Shown here: piece after piece, positions 41,180 to 54,300 of the stretch
Numbering within the stretch: the first letter of the stretch is position 1
Layout of the letters: the number at the start of each line of letters is the position of its first letter
Source: Apis mellifera
Lineage: Eukaryota > Arthropoda > Insecta > Hymenoptera > Apidae
NCBI RefSeq assembly: GCF_003254395.2
Contig: NC_037640.1
Location: 6,802,289 to 6,866,288, forward strand
Length of the DNA: 64,000 bases
Reading direction: 5' to 3'
Position numbers and translations under genes: made by a program
Notes under the pieces: model-generated
Database searches by the model: none
What the model was told of the DNA's origin: nothing
Seen by the model: the letters and a program-made list of their open reading frames with translations, nothing else

Positions 41180-42010
41180 ACCTAATTTCACCCTAATTTC
41201 ATCCTCGTTTCAAGCATATTCGTCCTTCTACGAGGCCTCTTCGCTCCGAATTTTCACATATCCCGCTTATTCTCAAGTTTAAAATTACTTTTTCAATTTC
41301 AATCCCCGAATTTCAACATATTCCTATGCAACAACATCTCCAACACACCTTCACACAATATACCCCAAATTCTCCCACCTATCCCGACTTATTTCCAACT
41401 AAAATTCTTTTTTCAATTTTTACCCCGATACACCCGAATTTTAATTTCAAGCATTCGAAGCACTCTCCCACGTTCAACACTCGAAACACAGTCACAATAA
41501 ACAGTGACCCCCCCACATATTCCAGGTATTCTCGCCCAGAATTCTTTTTCAATTTCCACGTCCGTTCCCTATTTCTCTTCCCTCCATTTCTCTTTTTCCC
41601 TCCAGTTTCCGCTGGAATTTCCCATCGCATCGTTTCCCCTCCATCCGAGTTTCTCGATTTTTACGCGGGTCGTTTCGTCCGTCTCCACCGAAACTTCTCC
41701 GCAACTCCCATTTCCACGGACCCTGAACTTCGATTACCGTCCACCAAGATGCTCTTCTCCCCCCTCCCTTCGTTCCTATGTTTGGATTTCTATTAGTATT
41801 ACGTTTCGCCACCTGTCTTCCGGTTGCAACCGCCCTCCTCCTCCTCTTCCTCCTCGTTTCCTCTCCTTCCCTGCAACGATGGAAGCTCGCCCGTCGCGCA
41901 TTTCGGATTCCATCTCTCTGTTCCGTTTCTCTCTTGCTTCCGCAATTCCGCGTCGTCGATGCTGGAATCTCAATTCCGCGGCGGGGAACGGGAAGGAAAC
42001 ATATTAACGT
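41180..42010. other. Strand-skewed pyrimidine-rich region
   Basis: The + strand is strongly rich in C and T over about 800 bp, with long tracts such as CCTCCTCCTCCTCTTCCTCC at 41835-41854. The skew removes stop codons from several frames. This explains a 238-codon Arg-rich frame on the - strand (41549-42265) and 156- and 167-codon frames on the + strand. None has a domain I recognise. Confidence 0.6.
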
Positions 42011-42079
42011 GGACGATGTAATTACTCGTGACTTTTGGAACAGGTCTCTCTTCGTGCACCGCTGATCTACGATCGGTTT

Positions 42080-45000
42080 GTTTCTTTCCGGGGTAATATC
42101 TTCTCCCCCACGTCTCGTTCGTTGCCTTCGTGATTTGTGAACGCTCATGTCCCTGTGTTTATTCGAACTTTGTCCAGGAGGATTTTTTTTTATTTGGGTG
42201 ATAATTGTGATCGAGCAATTGAGTGATGATGATTCGATTTGGATTCGATCGAAAATTCTTGTCAAAATATTATAACAATTGAATATTTGAAAATTTTGTT
42301 TTTAAGGAGAGATAATAAAGGTGTTCGTGTTCATCTTTGGATTTAAAAAATATGTGAATATCTGGTTGAATAATTAATGTAGAAGAAAAATTCGAAAAGT
42401 TCACTTTTATTGATATTCTTTTTTTCTTTTTATTTTGATGGAAAAAAAGTGGTTTAATATAATTTAAAGATAAAATAATTGCGAAAATCTTGACAGATAA
42501 AACGATTTTATTAACTGGACAAATTCAACTTTGAAATTATTTCTCGTTGAAATATTAAAAAAAAAAGAAAAAGAAAATGTAACTTTTCTAATTTTTCTTC
42601 TGTGATCTCAGCTATCGCTATATTCCCCTTCATTTTTTTTTCCCCCTTCTTCTTTTTTTTTTTTTTTTTTTATTAAAACACGTTGAAAAAACTGGAATTA
42701 AAATTTCTAACACAATTTATTCAGTTTCATAGATCCTTTTTTCAGAGAGTTTTTCAATTATAAAATGCGGACGATAATTTAATTCTGTCGATGTTATATA
42801 AATTTTCTCGATTATAAAATAAATTCTTCGTTAATACAAACTTTAAAATTAATGCACTGATGAAAATAGAATGAAGGTAAAAATCGATGAGAGTGTTGTA
42901 AGAAACGAGTACAGTGGCGGTTCCTGTTACTCGAACATTATCGTAACGTTCTCCTCAATAATTCAAAGGTTGTTCGAGCGAAATACGATTAACCTGTTAC
43001 ATTATTTAACGATCGACCGGTGTATGTACGAGTCAAAATCAGAATATTACGATCGAGGGAACAATTAAGGGAGCAAAGAATTTAACGGATACGAATCTCG
43101 TTCCAAACGTGATTAAGGATTTCAAGTAAGCGGCAACAATATTTCAAATTTAATCCACGGATGTCACGTTTCTCTCTCGTGCGTTTCATAAAAAAAAAAA
43201 GAAAAAAGAAACGAAAGGGAGAAGAATAATCTCAGATAAAAAAATCCGTGTCACGCGACACACTCAATGTTAAATCGAACGATTGCATTGTTTTTTTTTC
43301 CATTCATGACGTTGAACGAACATGGCACGAATTACATTCTAACGTAATTAGAGGCAAGATGCGACCGATAGGAAAAAAACTCGAAGAAAAGGCTTTAATA
43401 AAGTTTATTCGCGATCTCTAATCAATATTAATCAAATTATCCTCTGGTGCTGGTTTTAATGCGCGCGCGACACGCCATTTATGTTGCGCACGATTCGTAA
43501 GCAACTCGAGTGGACGTGTGTCAACACGTGTTTCCGGTTTCCTACAAACCTTTAAGGAATTTCTCTCAACTCTCTTCCCGTAGTCTTTGTTATCTTCGTT
43601 CTCAAACGAGATTGGGAAACAATGTGTTGCAATGAGAAAAATGAATTTTGTAAGTGAATATAACAAGCTACTCTTTGAATATTTATGTATAAATAATTCC
43701 CAAAGTGAAATATATATGTTTCTTCTTTGAATCACGCATAAATCAAGCTAAATTTCGTTTTTAAAAAATTATAAATTATACCAATATATCAATCAATTAA
43801 AAATAACAAAGAATAGAAATCAGTTTATTTTATAAATTCGTCTTTCAGTCCTTTTCGATTCTTTGAAAAAATACTTTAAAATAAGAAATATGAAAAGAAT
43901 TTTCAATAATCTAAAGTTAAATTTTCAACAAGAGGAAAGATCCGAGAATATTCGAGAAACGAAGACGGAGCAGGCATCGGATTAAGAGTAGAGAGGGAAA
44001 AAAAAGCGTATCGCTTTAAGGATTTCGAAAATAAGAGAAATCGACAACTATAATTTGCTTGGAAACGGGGGGACACCAGCGGCCACGCTCCCGATGGAAT
44101 CGATTCGTTCTCGTTAGCGGGTGGTTAAACGGCCGTCGATTGGAATATATCGGCTTAAAGTTGCTCGATGCCAAACTTCTTTCATTAAACTTGCGAGAAT
44201 TCGCATCCGCTCGTTCACCATCGCTCGCCCGAGGGGGAGGGGAAGCCTTTTCCAATGACACAAAGCGACACGAAAGTTTGAAAATTCGTCGCCGCGGATT
44301 TAAATACCGGTGGTAAACGAGCCGTATCATTACCGGTCGGTCCTCTCAGCTTCTGCCAACGTTATAAATCTTAACGCGAGCAAAGGAGACGCGGGCACTT
44401 ATGAAATCCAATTACTCGAGGCTGTTAATGGATTTACGCTAAGAGGGAATAACGTTGTAAATTTGTATTTAATTTTTAGACAAATGCTGCTCGTCGTCAA
44501 GTGTTGCAAAATTATACAAGTATTCATCCCCTTTAAACACGAATATATATATTCATGAGTTTTCTTGTAAAAAAAAGTGCATAAGCATTAAATATTACCG
44601 TCAATAGATCGCGGATTTTTATACAAAATAAAATTTGTACGAACGTGATCAAAGAAATAGAATTTAAATATTAGAGATTACATAAATGAATAAATATCTG
44701 ACTATCGTTTTCGATTTTATTGTTTGCATTTTTCACCATTTTATAGCTGCTTTTTGTATCGTACAAAAAATCGATAATCATCGCAAAAGAGGTGACCCCC
44801 TTTGACTTTCGGCCCCACGTTCGACGTGTTAATCGATGTCACACCTTTTATCCGCCATCAAGCGGATGCATTTTCCCTCGCTTCCAAAACAATTGTAGCT
44901 TAAAATCGAAGCTTCGCTCAAGATCGTTGGCAATAAGCCTGAATTCCTTTTAGTCCATTCGTGCAAAAGATACCATCTCCGTTTCTCACCCTCCTTTTTT

Positions 45001-48000
45001 TTATAATTTAGCTCCTCGAACGAATGCCAACGGTTTAATCCACGGTCAACAAGTTCCTCCAAAATCGAACTGGAAGGAAAGAGATCGAACATGTTCCTCG
45101 GTAATTATATATCTTATGCTCACGTGGTCTTGGACGCTTGATCTAGTTTTCCTTTTTCTTTTTTTTTTCCTCACCGTTCACCGGCTCGTTCTGTCGGAAT
45201 ATCGGATCAACGATCCGCGATATCGAACTTCTTTCATTAAACTTGAGGAGGGATTCATCGGCGGGCCCCCTGCTCGATCCCTCCGGGGAATAACGTGTCG
45301 AAAGATCGATCCCGGTGCCGAGACAAAGAACGCTTTGTGGCGCGCATAACTTTCAACCCCTCCTCGATGCTCTTCCCCTCGGTCAACCCTTGATTCCTCC
45401 CGAAATTCAACTTACCCTCGTGCGAATTTTTCCTCGTGTCGCTACCTCGTTACTAGATCGCGAAATTTATTCGAAATTTTCCCTTGGTTTTTTCCCTTAA
45501 GAGAGTATCATGGTGTTAAGTCGAGTTAATTGGAAAAATGTAATTTTATATCATTACAAAAGATTTGTTCTTATGATACTAGTTTATGATACGCGTTATG
45601 AAGCGAATTTGGTTTCGTGGAATTTCATTGTGATTTTTAATTTCGACAACATCTCATTTTCTGGAATATAGAATTATTGTAACTTGTTGTTTCTCGTAAC
45701 AAAAATTCGAATACAACGGAAGCAATTAAAATCAAATTCCAGGTCGTACAATTATTTCTGATATAATCGTGCGCTCGTGTTTTTGCTTTCATCGTGTCGT
45801 AACATGGCACCACGATAATCGTAATTCCCGCAAAAAAATAGGCAGGGGCTGGAACGTGAACTGGAAATTATTGGTACGCCGGTCGTGTGTTGCATTCGAT
45901 TATTGCATTATCAATAATCAGAAGTTGCCATTATTACAGGGAAATATTAGCGATCGAAAATTTGCAATCAGCTTTAAAAATCGACGAATCTTTCGTTAAT
46001 CAATGATTAATTTAATTACAATAATTGTAATTACACGGATAGATTCTCGAAGAAATATTTTTATTATCCTTCACAAGTTTTTGATCAAGTTTTGTATCAT
46101 TCTTGAAACACGTTAATGATTTCAAACTTTTGAAGGATAATGGAAGAATTTACGGAAAAGATTAATCGAGAAGTTAATTTTTAACTGCTAAATACGAAGA
46201 AGAATTGGCACAGGATTATCGATATGCGTGTAAGAAAATTACTATTAACACTGTAGATTCTGTGAAAAGGAATATAAAACAGGGTTTAATTAACAATAAC
46301 GTGGATTGTTCGTAAAAGGACAATCGAAGCTCCTAGTAGATCCCTGTTAAGTGTGCAAAAGTGCACAATCATAAATAAGCAATAGGGAAGTATAACGCGG
46401 ATGCAGTTGAATAATGGTGGGAAAAACAATATGTCCAGGTGCCAACAACCAAATGCTATCGTAAATATCTGCTAGGGACCCTAGTGATATCAGCATCCAC
46501 CGATATCGATTTTCCACCGACAACTTCACTTCTCGTAGACAAATGTCAAATTTAAGAAAAGTGTAAGAAAGAAAATTACATTACGGATATCTTTGATATA
46601 ATTTTGTGTGATCGAAAATGTTATTGTATGCAAAATTTTGTAAGGAAGAAGAGAAGATTTAATTTAATTAAGATCAAAATTAGAGATCGATAAGATTTGG
46701 AGTGAAAATTGGCTCCTTTAATAATTACCAATTACCAGGCAATTACCAGGGATTATCTTGTGAAATCTTGTATTACATAATGCGAAATTGCAATTACGTG
46801 AAAGAATAGGTTTTATATTTTTAAAAATTGTGGTTGGAAATGTATTAAAATTAATGAAGTACGTTCGTTGTACGATTATAAAATATGTATATTGGATTTA
46901 AATCTTGGAGATAATTTTATAATTGCTAAAAAAAATTTTTATAACAACGAGATGTGAAAATTGTATGAATAAATAATTTGAAATGAATAGTTTATAATCT
47001 GTGTAAAAGTATCGTGCAATGAATTTAATATCGTAATTATGCTTTGTTGCGAACACAATATCACTTTATTTTGATAATAACTTGCATAATATGTTCCATA
47101 CTAAACATTGAAAACGTAATAAACATGTAATTGTTGAAAGAGAACAATGTGTATATTATATTTGTATAATACGTTATATTATTAACAAAATTCAAAAATC
47201 AAAGATTTTCGACTCGCGATACGTTTTTATTTCTCGTAATAATATTATATCATTATAATATCATTAAGCTCATATTCAAATTCAGTTTCACGATATTTAA
47301 TATTATTCTCATTACACACCGTCGCATATATAAAATATGAGCGTAATTTTTGGTTGATGAATAATTCATATCATATCCATTTGCCGTCAACAGAAAGTCA
47401 GAAATTTTACAAGATTTAATACATTTGGAAATATTCGTTCAAAGATAAAAATTTATGAAGTCGGAACGTATTAAAATCGGAAGAATTGTCAATACAAGTA
47501 TTCTACTTGTCTCTCCCTTCGATATAAATTTTAATACATTAAAAAAAGAATACGTTTAAAATTATCCATAAAGAAAATAGTATAAAAAAAAAAATAAGTA
47601 AATTTAAATAAAAGTCTGTTGATTATTAAGCCGTATGAAGCTTAGAACAAACATTGGAGAAACGGAAAAATCTCTAAAATAGTTCCACTCTATATCTCAT
47701 CTATGATACTGGTGGATATGCGTTCATCAAACTGAAGAAATATAGGTTGAGAAATGAAGATACTAGACAAAAATAAAAAAAAAAGTGAAAAAAACTTTCA
47801 TCTCTTGACAAAAACTGTTACGTTCTGTCTTTATTTCGAATAAAGCAAAAAATAGCAGTTTAAATGAAAAGAAAAAACCACAGATGAAGTCTAAGAATAA
47901 TATGTCTTCCTTTTTTGCTGTTATCCATGTACGAATTCGAACAGAAATATCGCGCACGTTGCAATAAACCGTGCTACTTTTACTGGATATTAAAAATTGC

Positions 48001-51000
48001 ATAAATATAAATATGAAAGAAAGAGGAGGGTCAGGCCCTCAATTACGTTTCCGCGAGCTATGGGGAAGGGTGAAAAATGCGAGAGGTCGACGAAACGGAT
48101 ATAACAACATAACGAAACGAGCCCTTGGGCGAATCAGTTTAAATTTTCAACGTGCTCCCTCTAATTGAACCGGTTTACCGGTATGGAATCGCTAACAAAG
48201 AAACGTTTAAATTAAAGCTAAGATAAAAATTACGACGAGCATTGATAATGAATTGAAAACTTTTGGATCGAGTAACGATATCGAAAGATCGCGTATATTG
48301 TTACGTAACATGAATTTTAACTTTTGCGTATCCGTTCATACAAATTTATTTTCCTTCGTTATGAAGATGAACGTGAAAAGGACACGTTATAAGCGAAAAG
48401 GGAATAGAAATTTTCTCGTAAGAATAAATCGAAAATACAGAATAATTAAACGACTAATTTCTTTTCTAAATGCTAGTTTTAATTTTCACTTTTTCATTTA
48501 CACGATTTTTTAAACATCAACGATAACGCAATATAAAAGATTGGAGATTAAAAATATTATTAATATTAGAAAAAAACTATCGACTATATTTTTACGAAAA
48601 TAAAATTGAACACCAAAAATGTTTCACCTAGCAAATGATACGTAACAAGTGTCCTTATCCGCTCATTTTATTGCTCGTCTCGATTCAATTCGACGCGGAC
48701 AATGCGGGTGATCCAACAGCGATGTCGCGTCGCGAGATTCGTGCAATTCAAAAAAAAAGAAAAAAAACAATTGGTACAAGGAAACGAAGCGACGCTTTAT
48801 TCGAAAAATGAGAGAGGGGAAACAGGTAGGATAGAAGGTAGGATACGGGGTGTTGGAGCTGGTGTAGGACGGAGGTGGCAATATGCGGCGATTGTCCTCA
48901 TCTTTCATCGCTTGAAGAAAGATGTGGGCATCTAGGGTGAGAGGAGGTCAAAGGCGAAGCGCGAAATGGAAAGCTCTCCTTGAAAGCTGTCGCCGGAAAA
49001 TAGATACAGGTCGCTTATATACGACCCAGTTCCTCTCCTCCTCCTCGTTTTCATCCCCCTCTTTTCTTTTTGATCCTTCGCCCGTCTTCTTTCTCTCCTC
49101 GCTCTCCCCTATTTATTCCCCTCTCTCTTCTCCCCTCTTTGACTGCGTTTCACGAATCGCCAGTTGACCATTCGTCCGATATAGATCTTTTAAGAGCTTC
49201 TCTTCTTCGCTCCCCTATTTTTCCTCCGAGTATCGTTGGCCCAAGTCGCACGAAACATTGCATTGTCGAATAAAATGAAACTGTCAACCAAATTCCAAGA
49301 ACAATTTTCTTTCTTTTCGTAAGTTTCCTCCCCAATTTCTCTCGTCCCAATTTCGCATCATATTAAGCATATGATCTTAACTGTAATTCGCGTTGAAATT
49401 GATCATATATTAATCGTACGCTGTTTGGAAAAATTTAAATGTAATTTTATATATGGAACGAGATAAGAGTAAAATTTTTCATGTAAAAAACGTTAATTAT
49501 AGTTAGCTTTATATTGAAACTTTGAAAAATTTTCCAATCGACGAAAGAAATGGAATAAACCTAATTATTCTTTGCATACACGTGAACTTTCATCGAAATT
49601 TCACCAATTTTAAGTAAGTTCTTACATAACATGATTTTTTATTATCAATTTCACAGGTGAAATTGTATCAAATAAACGATGATTAACTTCACGATGAAAT
49701 TTGAGAGCTTATCTTCGAATTATTGGAAAAACTTTAAGCACACAATACAACGTTGTTAACAATTTGCTGGGAGCATCGACGCTTCGAAATCTTGCTCCTT
49801 CGAAAATTCTATTTTATCGTGGCCTGATTTTTTTCTATTTTCTCCATCGATTTATCGGATTATTGCGATACTCGCGTTCAACACACAAAAGAAAATGGCT
49901 CCTCCACGTTATTCCCTTTCGTTGTCTCGTGTAGCATCGAGATTGCTCGATAATCCACGAGATTTATCGTGGCTAATGCCTGGATGATTCTTGTGTGGAG
50001 GCAACGAACAACGTTTCCCCAACGTTCATAAATTATATCGAACAAAGCCGCGAAACGGAAGAAGGCTAGCTAAATCAAAAGCTCGTTCGAGGAAGCGAAG
50101 GGGTCGGTACTTTGGCCGATGGCGAATCAGCGAATCGAAATGAAAATCACCTGCTGAGCAAGGTTTTTTATCTTGTTCGAGGATAAATATTATGCATAGA
50201 ATCTGTGGATACAATTTCTTCGAGCAGATTATCCGTCTCTTCTCGAAATATTTCAACTTTTTGCCGCCATAATCATGAAAAATTAAGAGTTAAGCGATTT
50301 TGAAAACTTATTAATTTTATCATAATTTTATTCTACAAGATATTGAGAATTCTATATTGAGAGTTAATAGTAAAGAAAGAAAAACGTATATATGTGTGTA
50401 TCTTGATAAATTTTAAAGAGTTCCACGAGATTTTTTACATGTATCTTTATTCCATAAATAATACGATAATGTGTTAAACGAGTGCATCGAGAAATCGTTT
50501 ATGGAGTTATAAATATTCCGTTCGACGAGAAGAATCCGAGAGAATGATTTAGGAGATCGATTTAATGGTTAAACCTTCTCGAAATAGCTTTACTAGGAAA
50601 GAAAACTGACAGTGGAGCAAGCATCTGGACGATTTATTCTGCTCTTTATCGACTCTACTTTATACTCAATATTTTTTGTTTCAGAATTTGTATATGATTA
50701 GCTTTTCACGATCTCTTTCTTACTTTTTCTCCCAATTCTTCTTCACCGTTGATAAATCTTTCGAGAAGCGATTCGAATAAAACAAAAGATGAATCCTTAT
50801 TCATATAAAAATTTACACGTCTATTTGCAATAACTAGAGATGTTCACTTCTTCGAATATATCCTAACTATCTATACTACGCTCTAATATTTTTCTTTTCA
50901 CATATCACACTTGGATTATTTAAATTTTCCATAAACAAAAACCGCAATAACGAATAGTAATACGGAATAAAAATCGAGGATGGAATATTTAACCGGTTTT

Positions 51001-51060
51001 GCCGTGCGGATCACGTCCAGTCGTGATTTCATCGCCGTTACCTAATCGAATTTTCTCTCT
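42080..51060. other. AT-rich upstream flank of Tpst; no recognised gene
   Basis: Mostly AT-rich, with T19 at 42653-42671 and a GC-richer patch at 45.17-45.44 kb. It also has three spaced AATTACCA words at 46722-46750, AGGTAGGATA twice near 48825-48846, and a pyrimidine-rich tract at about 49025-49145. 46.0-48.0 kb is especially AT-rich and empty. Tpst 5' noncoding exons or its promoter may lie here, but I cannot locate them. Confidence 0.55.
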
Positions 51061-51070
51061 CGTTGAACAG

Positions 51071-51241
51071 GTGCAATGAGCTAATGGCGTAACCGGGAGC
51101 ACGAGGCCCTGAAACCTTGGCCTCGAGTAACCCGCCGTGACCACCCCATCGTGACGTCTGCATCCGCATCACCCACGTGTCGCCCAAAACACGTCCGAGT
51201 ACGTGAACGCGGGTAACGTGGTCGTCGTTCGCAACGACGGC
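51071..51241 (+). other. Tpst: Probable Tpst 5' untranslated part of exon 1
   Basis: A pyrimidine-rich stretch ending in AACAG at 51070 looks like a 3' splice site, so the first coding exon probably starts at 51071. A noncoding first exon would then lie further upstream. The Tpst frame has a TGA at 51152-51154 and no ATG between it and 51242, which supports 51242 as the start. GC content rises sharply here compared with the AT-rich flank. The leader would be 171 nt in this exon and contains two tiny upstream ORFs. The acceptor is inferred; transcription could instead begin nearby. Confidence 0.5.
51076..51092 (+). promoter_or_regulatory. Two overlapping two-codon upstream ORFs in the Tpst leader
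   Basis: ATG-AGC-TAA runs from 51076 to 51084 and ATG-GCG-TAA from 51084 to 51092. The last A of the first stop is the first base of the second start (TAATG). They are the only ATGs between the proposed acceptor and the Tpst start, and each is in a different frame from it. The first has G at -3; the second has C at -3 and G at +4. About 150 nt separates the second stop from the Tpst ATG, enough for reinitiation. The effect on translation is inference. Confidence 0.5.
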
Positions 51242-51385
51242 ATGTCGTTTTTGCTGAGCAGAGGCGGCCGAAAGGGGCCCATCATCTGTTTCGTCGGCCT
51301 TCTTCTCATCTTCGCCCTCTACCAGCTGGGCATCATCTGCGGATCGATGAAGTACGTGCCAACGGCGATGATGATTGCCAAAGAG
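51242..51385 (+). CDS. Tpst: Tpst coding exon 1: cytoplasmic tail and membrane anchor (aa 1-48)
   Basis: This exon encodes 48 residues starting [11 protein letters not shown]. The basic tail is followed by an uninterrupted hydrophobic stretch of about 20 residues ([18 protein letters not shown]), then a short lumenal stem. Positive charges before the segment fit a type II signal anchor, as in Golgi sulfotransferases. The exon ends AAAGAG|GTAAGC, a strong donor in phase 0, matching the phase-0 acceptor at 60597. The anchor sequence itself is not conserved in the family, so assignment rests on topology, phase, strand and order. An unrelated small membrane protein is the main alternative. Confidence 0.75.
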
Positions 51386-54300
51386 GTAAGCCTTCGTCTT
51401 TTGTGATTGCGTGTAAATCATTTCAAAAATTTCAGCAATACTTGTGAAAATGTTTGTAAAATTTCTCCGTCCATTCTTCCACGATGAGTGAAAAATTTTT
51501 ACAAGAAATTTTCCTATTGCTGTATATGATTTTAAATGAGTTTATTACATGCTTTGATGATAATAAATTTTGCTATCGATTTCTCAGCTGAAAGATGAGG
51601 AAAGTAATCTTAAAAAATTTTTCAAATCAATGTTTAAATATTATATATATATAGACGATTAAATTTTGGATCCTGGCTTGACGAAGGGAGTTTAGTTTAT
51701 TGGAACGGTAATAGATAAAAGTTTGCCCATTTGGATTTTTCTACAAATTGAATTATTATTCAAGGAGAAATCGTTGGGGCAAAAAGCGTCGGGCAAACTT
51801 TTCTGGAAATTTTCGCGGCAGAGCTATTATCGCATTGACGATTTACGAGCGTGGCCCCCGACTACGGAGCCAGTAATTACGAATTAGTTTTATCCCAGTT
51901 TTCGCGAAATTGTCGTGCAAACAGTTGGTACGTGCCGCAATCGGAGCCAGAACAATCGTCGGTGTCCGAACGTTTAGACAAACGAGTTTCCTCCAACTTT
52001 CCTCTCGCGTGTGCGTCTCTACGGTCTCTACGGCGAAATGAAATGGCATGAAATTACATGTTTACGAGTTACATAAGACGGCAAGATGACGGTAATGCAA
52101 GGGAATGATCTTAATCAATGGAACATTTTAGAAACGGGAAACGGAGAGAGGGGATGTATGTACGAAACGCGACGTTTGAATATTTTAATGCCAGGTGCTT
52201 TTAAGATAAGACGAGAACTGTTTATTCATGTATGAGAAACGTTACGCATATGTGTAATGGGTTTCCCTCATTTCCTCTTGGGGATTAATATGTATTATTA
52301 TTATTATTATATGATACACGGACGCGCGATCAAGTTAAATTATTAAATTTAAGTCTTTTAATTTTTTTCATTTTCCCATTTAAACTTTCGAAACTAGCGG
52401 AAATTTGCAGTGTAATAATTCGAGTATGATATCGAGTGAAAAGGAAAAAAAGTATAACTCGATAATAACTCCATGATAAAATAGTCTGAAGAAATTTTCA
52501 CCCCTTTGTCGAAAATATAATGAAATATTAATAAAATGGATTCGTAGGTCGTTATTTTATAATGTTTCTTTCGAGAAAATTTCAATGAATATCCAGTAAA
52601 ATTAAGACAGAGATGCAATTAAGACAGCATCAACCGGGCTTTATCGCGCGAATTAACCGCTTTTCAGTTTGTTCCTTTTCTTCTTCTGAACCGTTTTCCG
52701 GGGCCATCTTCAACGTGGCAAAGTGAAGACAATTAAGTTTCCCCAACTTTTTATTCGAAAATTTTATTGTCGGAAAATTTTCTCCTAATTTCTCGACTCG
52801 TGTATAAAACTTCTTTATATCATCGCGTCAAAGAAACTTCATTGTTTTAAAATTCTATACTTTAAAGAGTTTTCTATCTACGTAGAAGTTAAAGAAGTGA
52901 TCACGTGCGCCTCTTCCACAACCTCTGACGTTGGAAAGTTTTTCCCATAGGAAAGAAAAGGAAGGCATCATGTATAAAAGGAGATGAAAAAAAAATCATG
53001 GTATTAGATAGAATTTTGTGTAAAGTGACTGAGGAAAAATACTTCTTGTAACTCGATAGACAGATATATATTGCAAATATTAAACTGTCGCTATAAATAA
53101 AATCAATAAAAATAGTTACGATCAATGTAAAATCATCTAGACTAAAATTTATTGAATTTAAAGCTTAAAAATAAGTGAACGCAATTTGCATATTATTTTA
53201 TCAATAATAATGCCGTATACTTCAACGTCAAATTGTTTTCTTCTTATAAATTTAATAATGTATACTTGGCTATTTCATTTAATATATTCTATTTTAAAAA
53301 CATTTATTCCTATGCAAGTGTTTCACCTATCCACTTAAATTTTTGTATTATACTTAATAAGAAATTTAATCCATAAATAGTTGAATCTATTTCTTCGTTC
53401 AACATTCGCGCAAAAAAAAAAAAAAAGAAAAAGAAAAATGTTTATAAAGTTTCGCTCCTGGAATAGATTTTTGCTACGCTATTTTCTCTCGGGGACGTCG
53501 TTTACCTCGAGGACAATCAGAGAACTTTTAATCGAATTTTCAACGCTGTCGTATTATGATGAAACCAATTAATTATCACAAAGGTCACGGTGATGGGATA
53601 CGAAGGAAAATCGATCGAACGATAGAATAACGAAGGACTCTAATCGTATCTACAGACGCTTCTCGACTTGAAAAATCAACGACGAGGACAAGAAAATTTA
53701 GAGGATGAATTTTAATTCTCGACGAATTCATCTTCTCGACAAAAAAAAATTGACTTCTACAATTGCAACGTATCTTTATGCATGACTTGTGAGGAAAGTC
53801 GGTGCACGCGCGGCGTGAACTCATATTGTGGCCTCAAAGAGGGTAGAAATTTTCTTGGAACTTCGTTTATGCCGTGCAAAACTTTGAAATTGGATTTTTG
53901 TTCGTCGAGATTAGTCGTGTCGAGAGGATACTCAACGTCATTTCACGCCTTGATCTAGCATTCGGTGGAATCGTTAAAAAAGTCACGAGAAAATTTGCAA
54001 TTAATTCTTCGACGCATATTTACGCCGTAAAATCTTCAAAATTGGATTTTCGCCCGTCGAGATCTATTATTATCGTCACTTTGATACCGTGAAATCGTTG
54101 GAAAAAATAAGAAGAAAAAAAAAATTAAAAAGTTGGAATTAATTCTTCGATACATGTTTGTCTAATTGTTCTCTCACGATTGTAAAATTTATCGATCGAA
54201 TTTCTCAGTTATTTACGGACCGATTATAATCGATTCTGGCGCGAAACTTTTCTTACCTTGTGATTTTATGAAGTTTAGATAGAAACGATCGATAGAACGT

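Noticed and set aside
41549..42265. 238-codon open frame on the - strand, the longest in the window
   Set aside because: Arg-rich and repetitive with no domain. The purine-rich - strand lacks T and so lacks stop codons, and the + strand is open over the same interval.
51203..51241. Upstream GTG as an earlier Tpst start
   Set aside because: Insect nuclear genes rarely start at GTG. The ATG at 51242 has G at -3 and sits just before a classic basic tail and anchor.
51038..51421. 127-codon frame antisense to Tpst exon 1
   Set aside because: It is the shadow of the GC-rich coding exon on the other strand.
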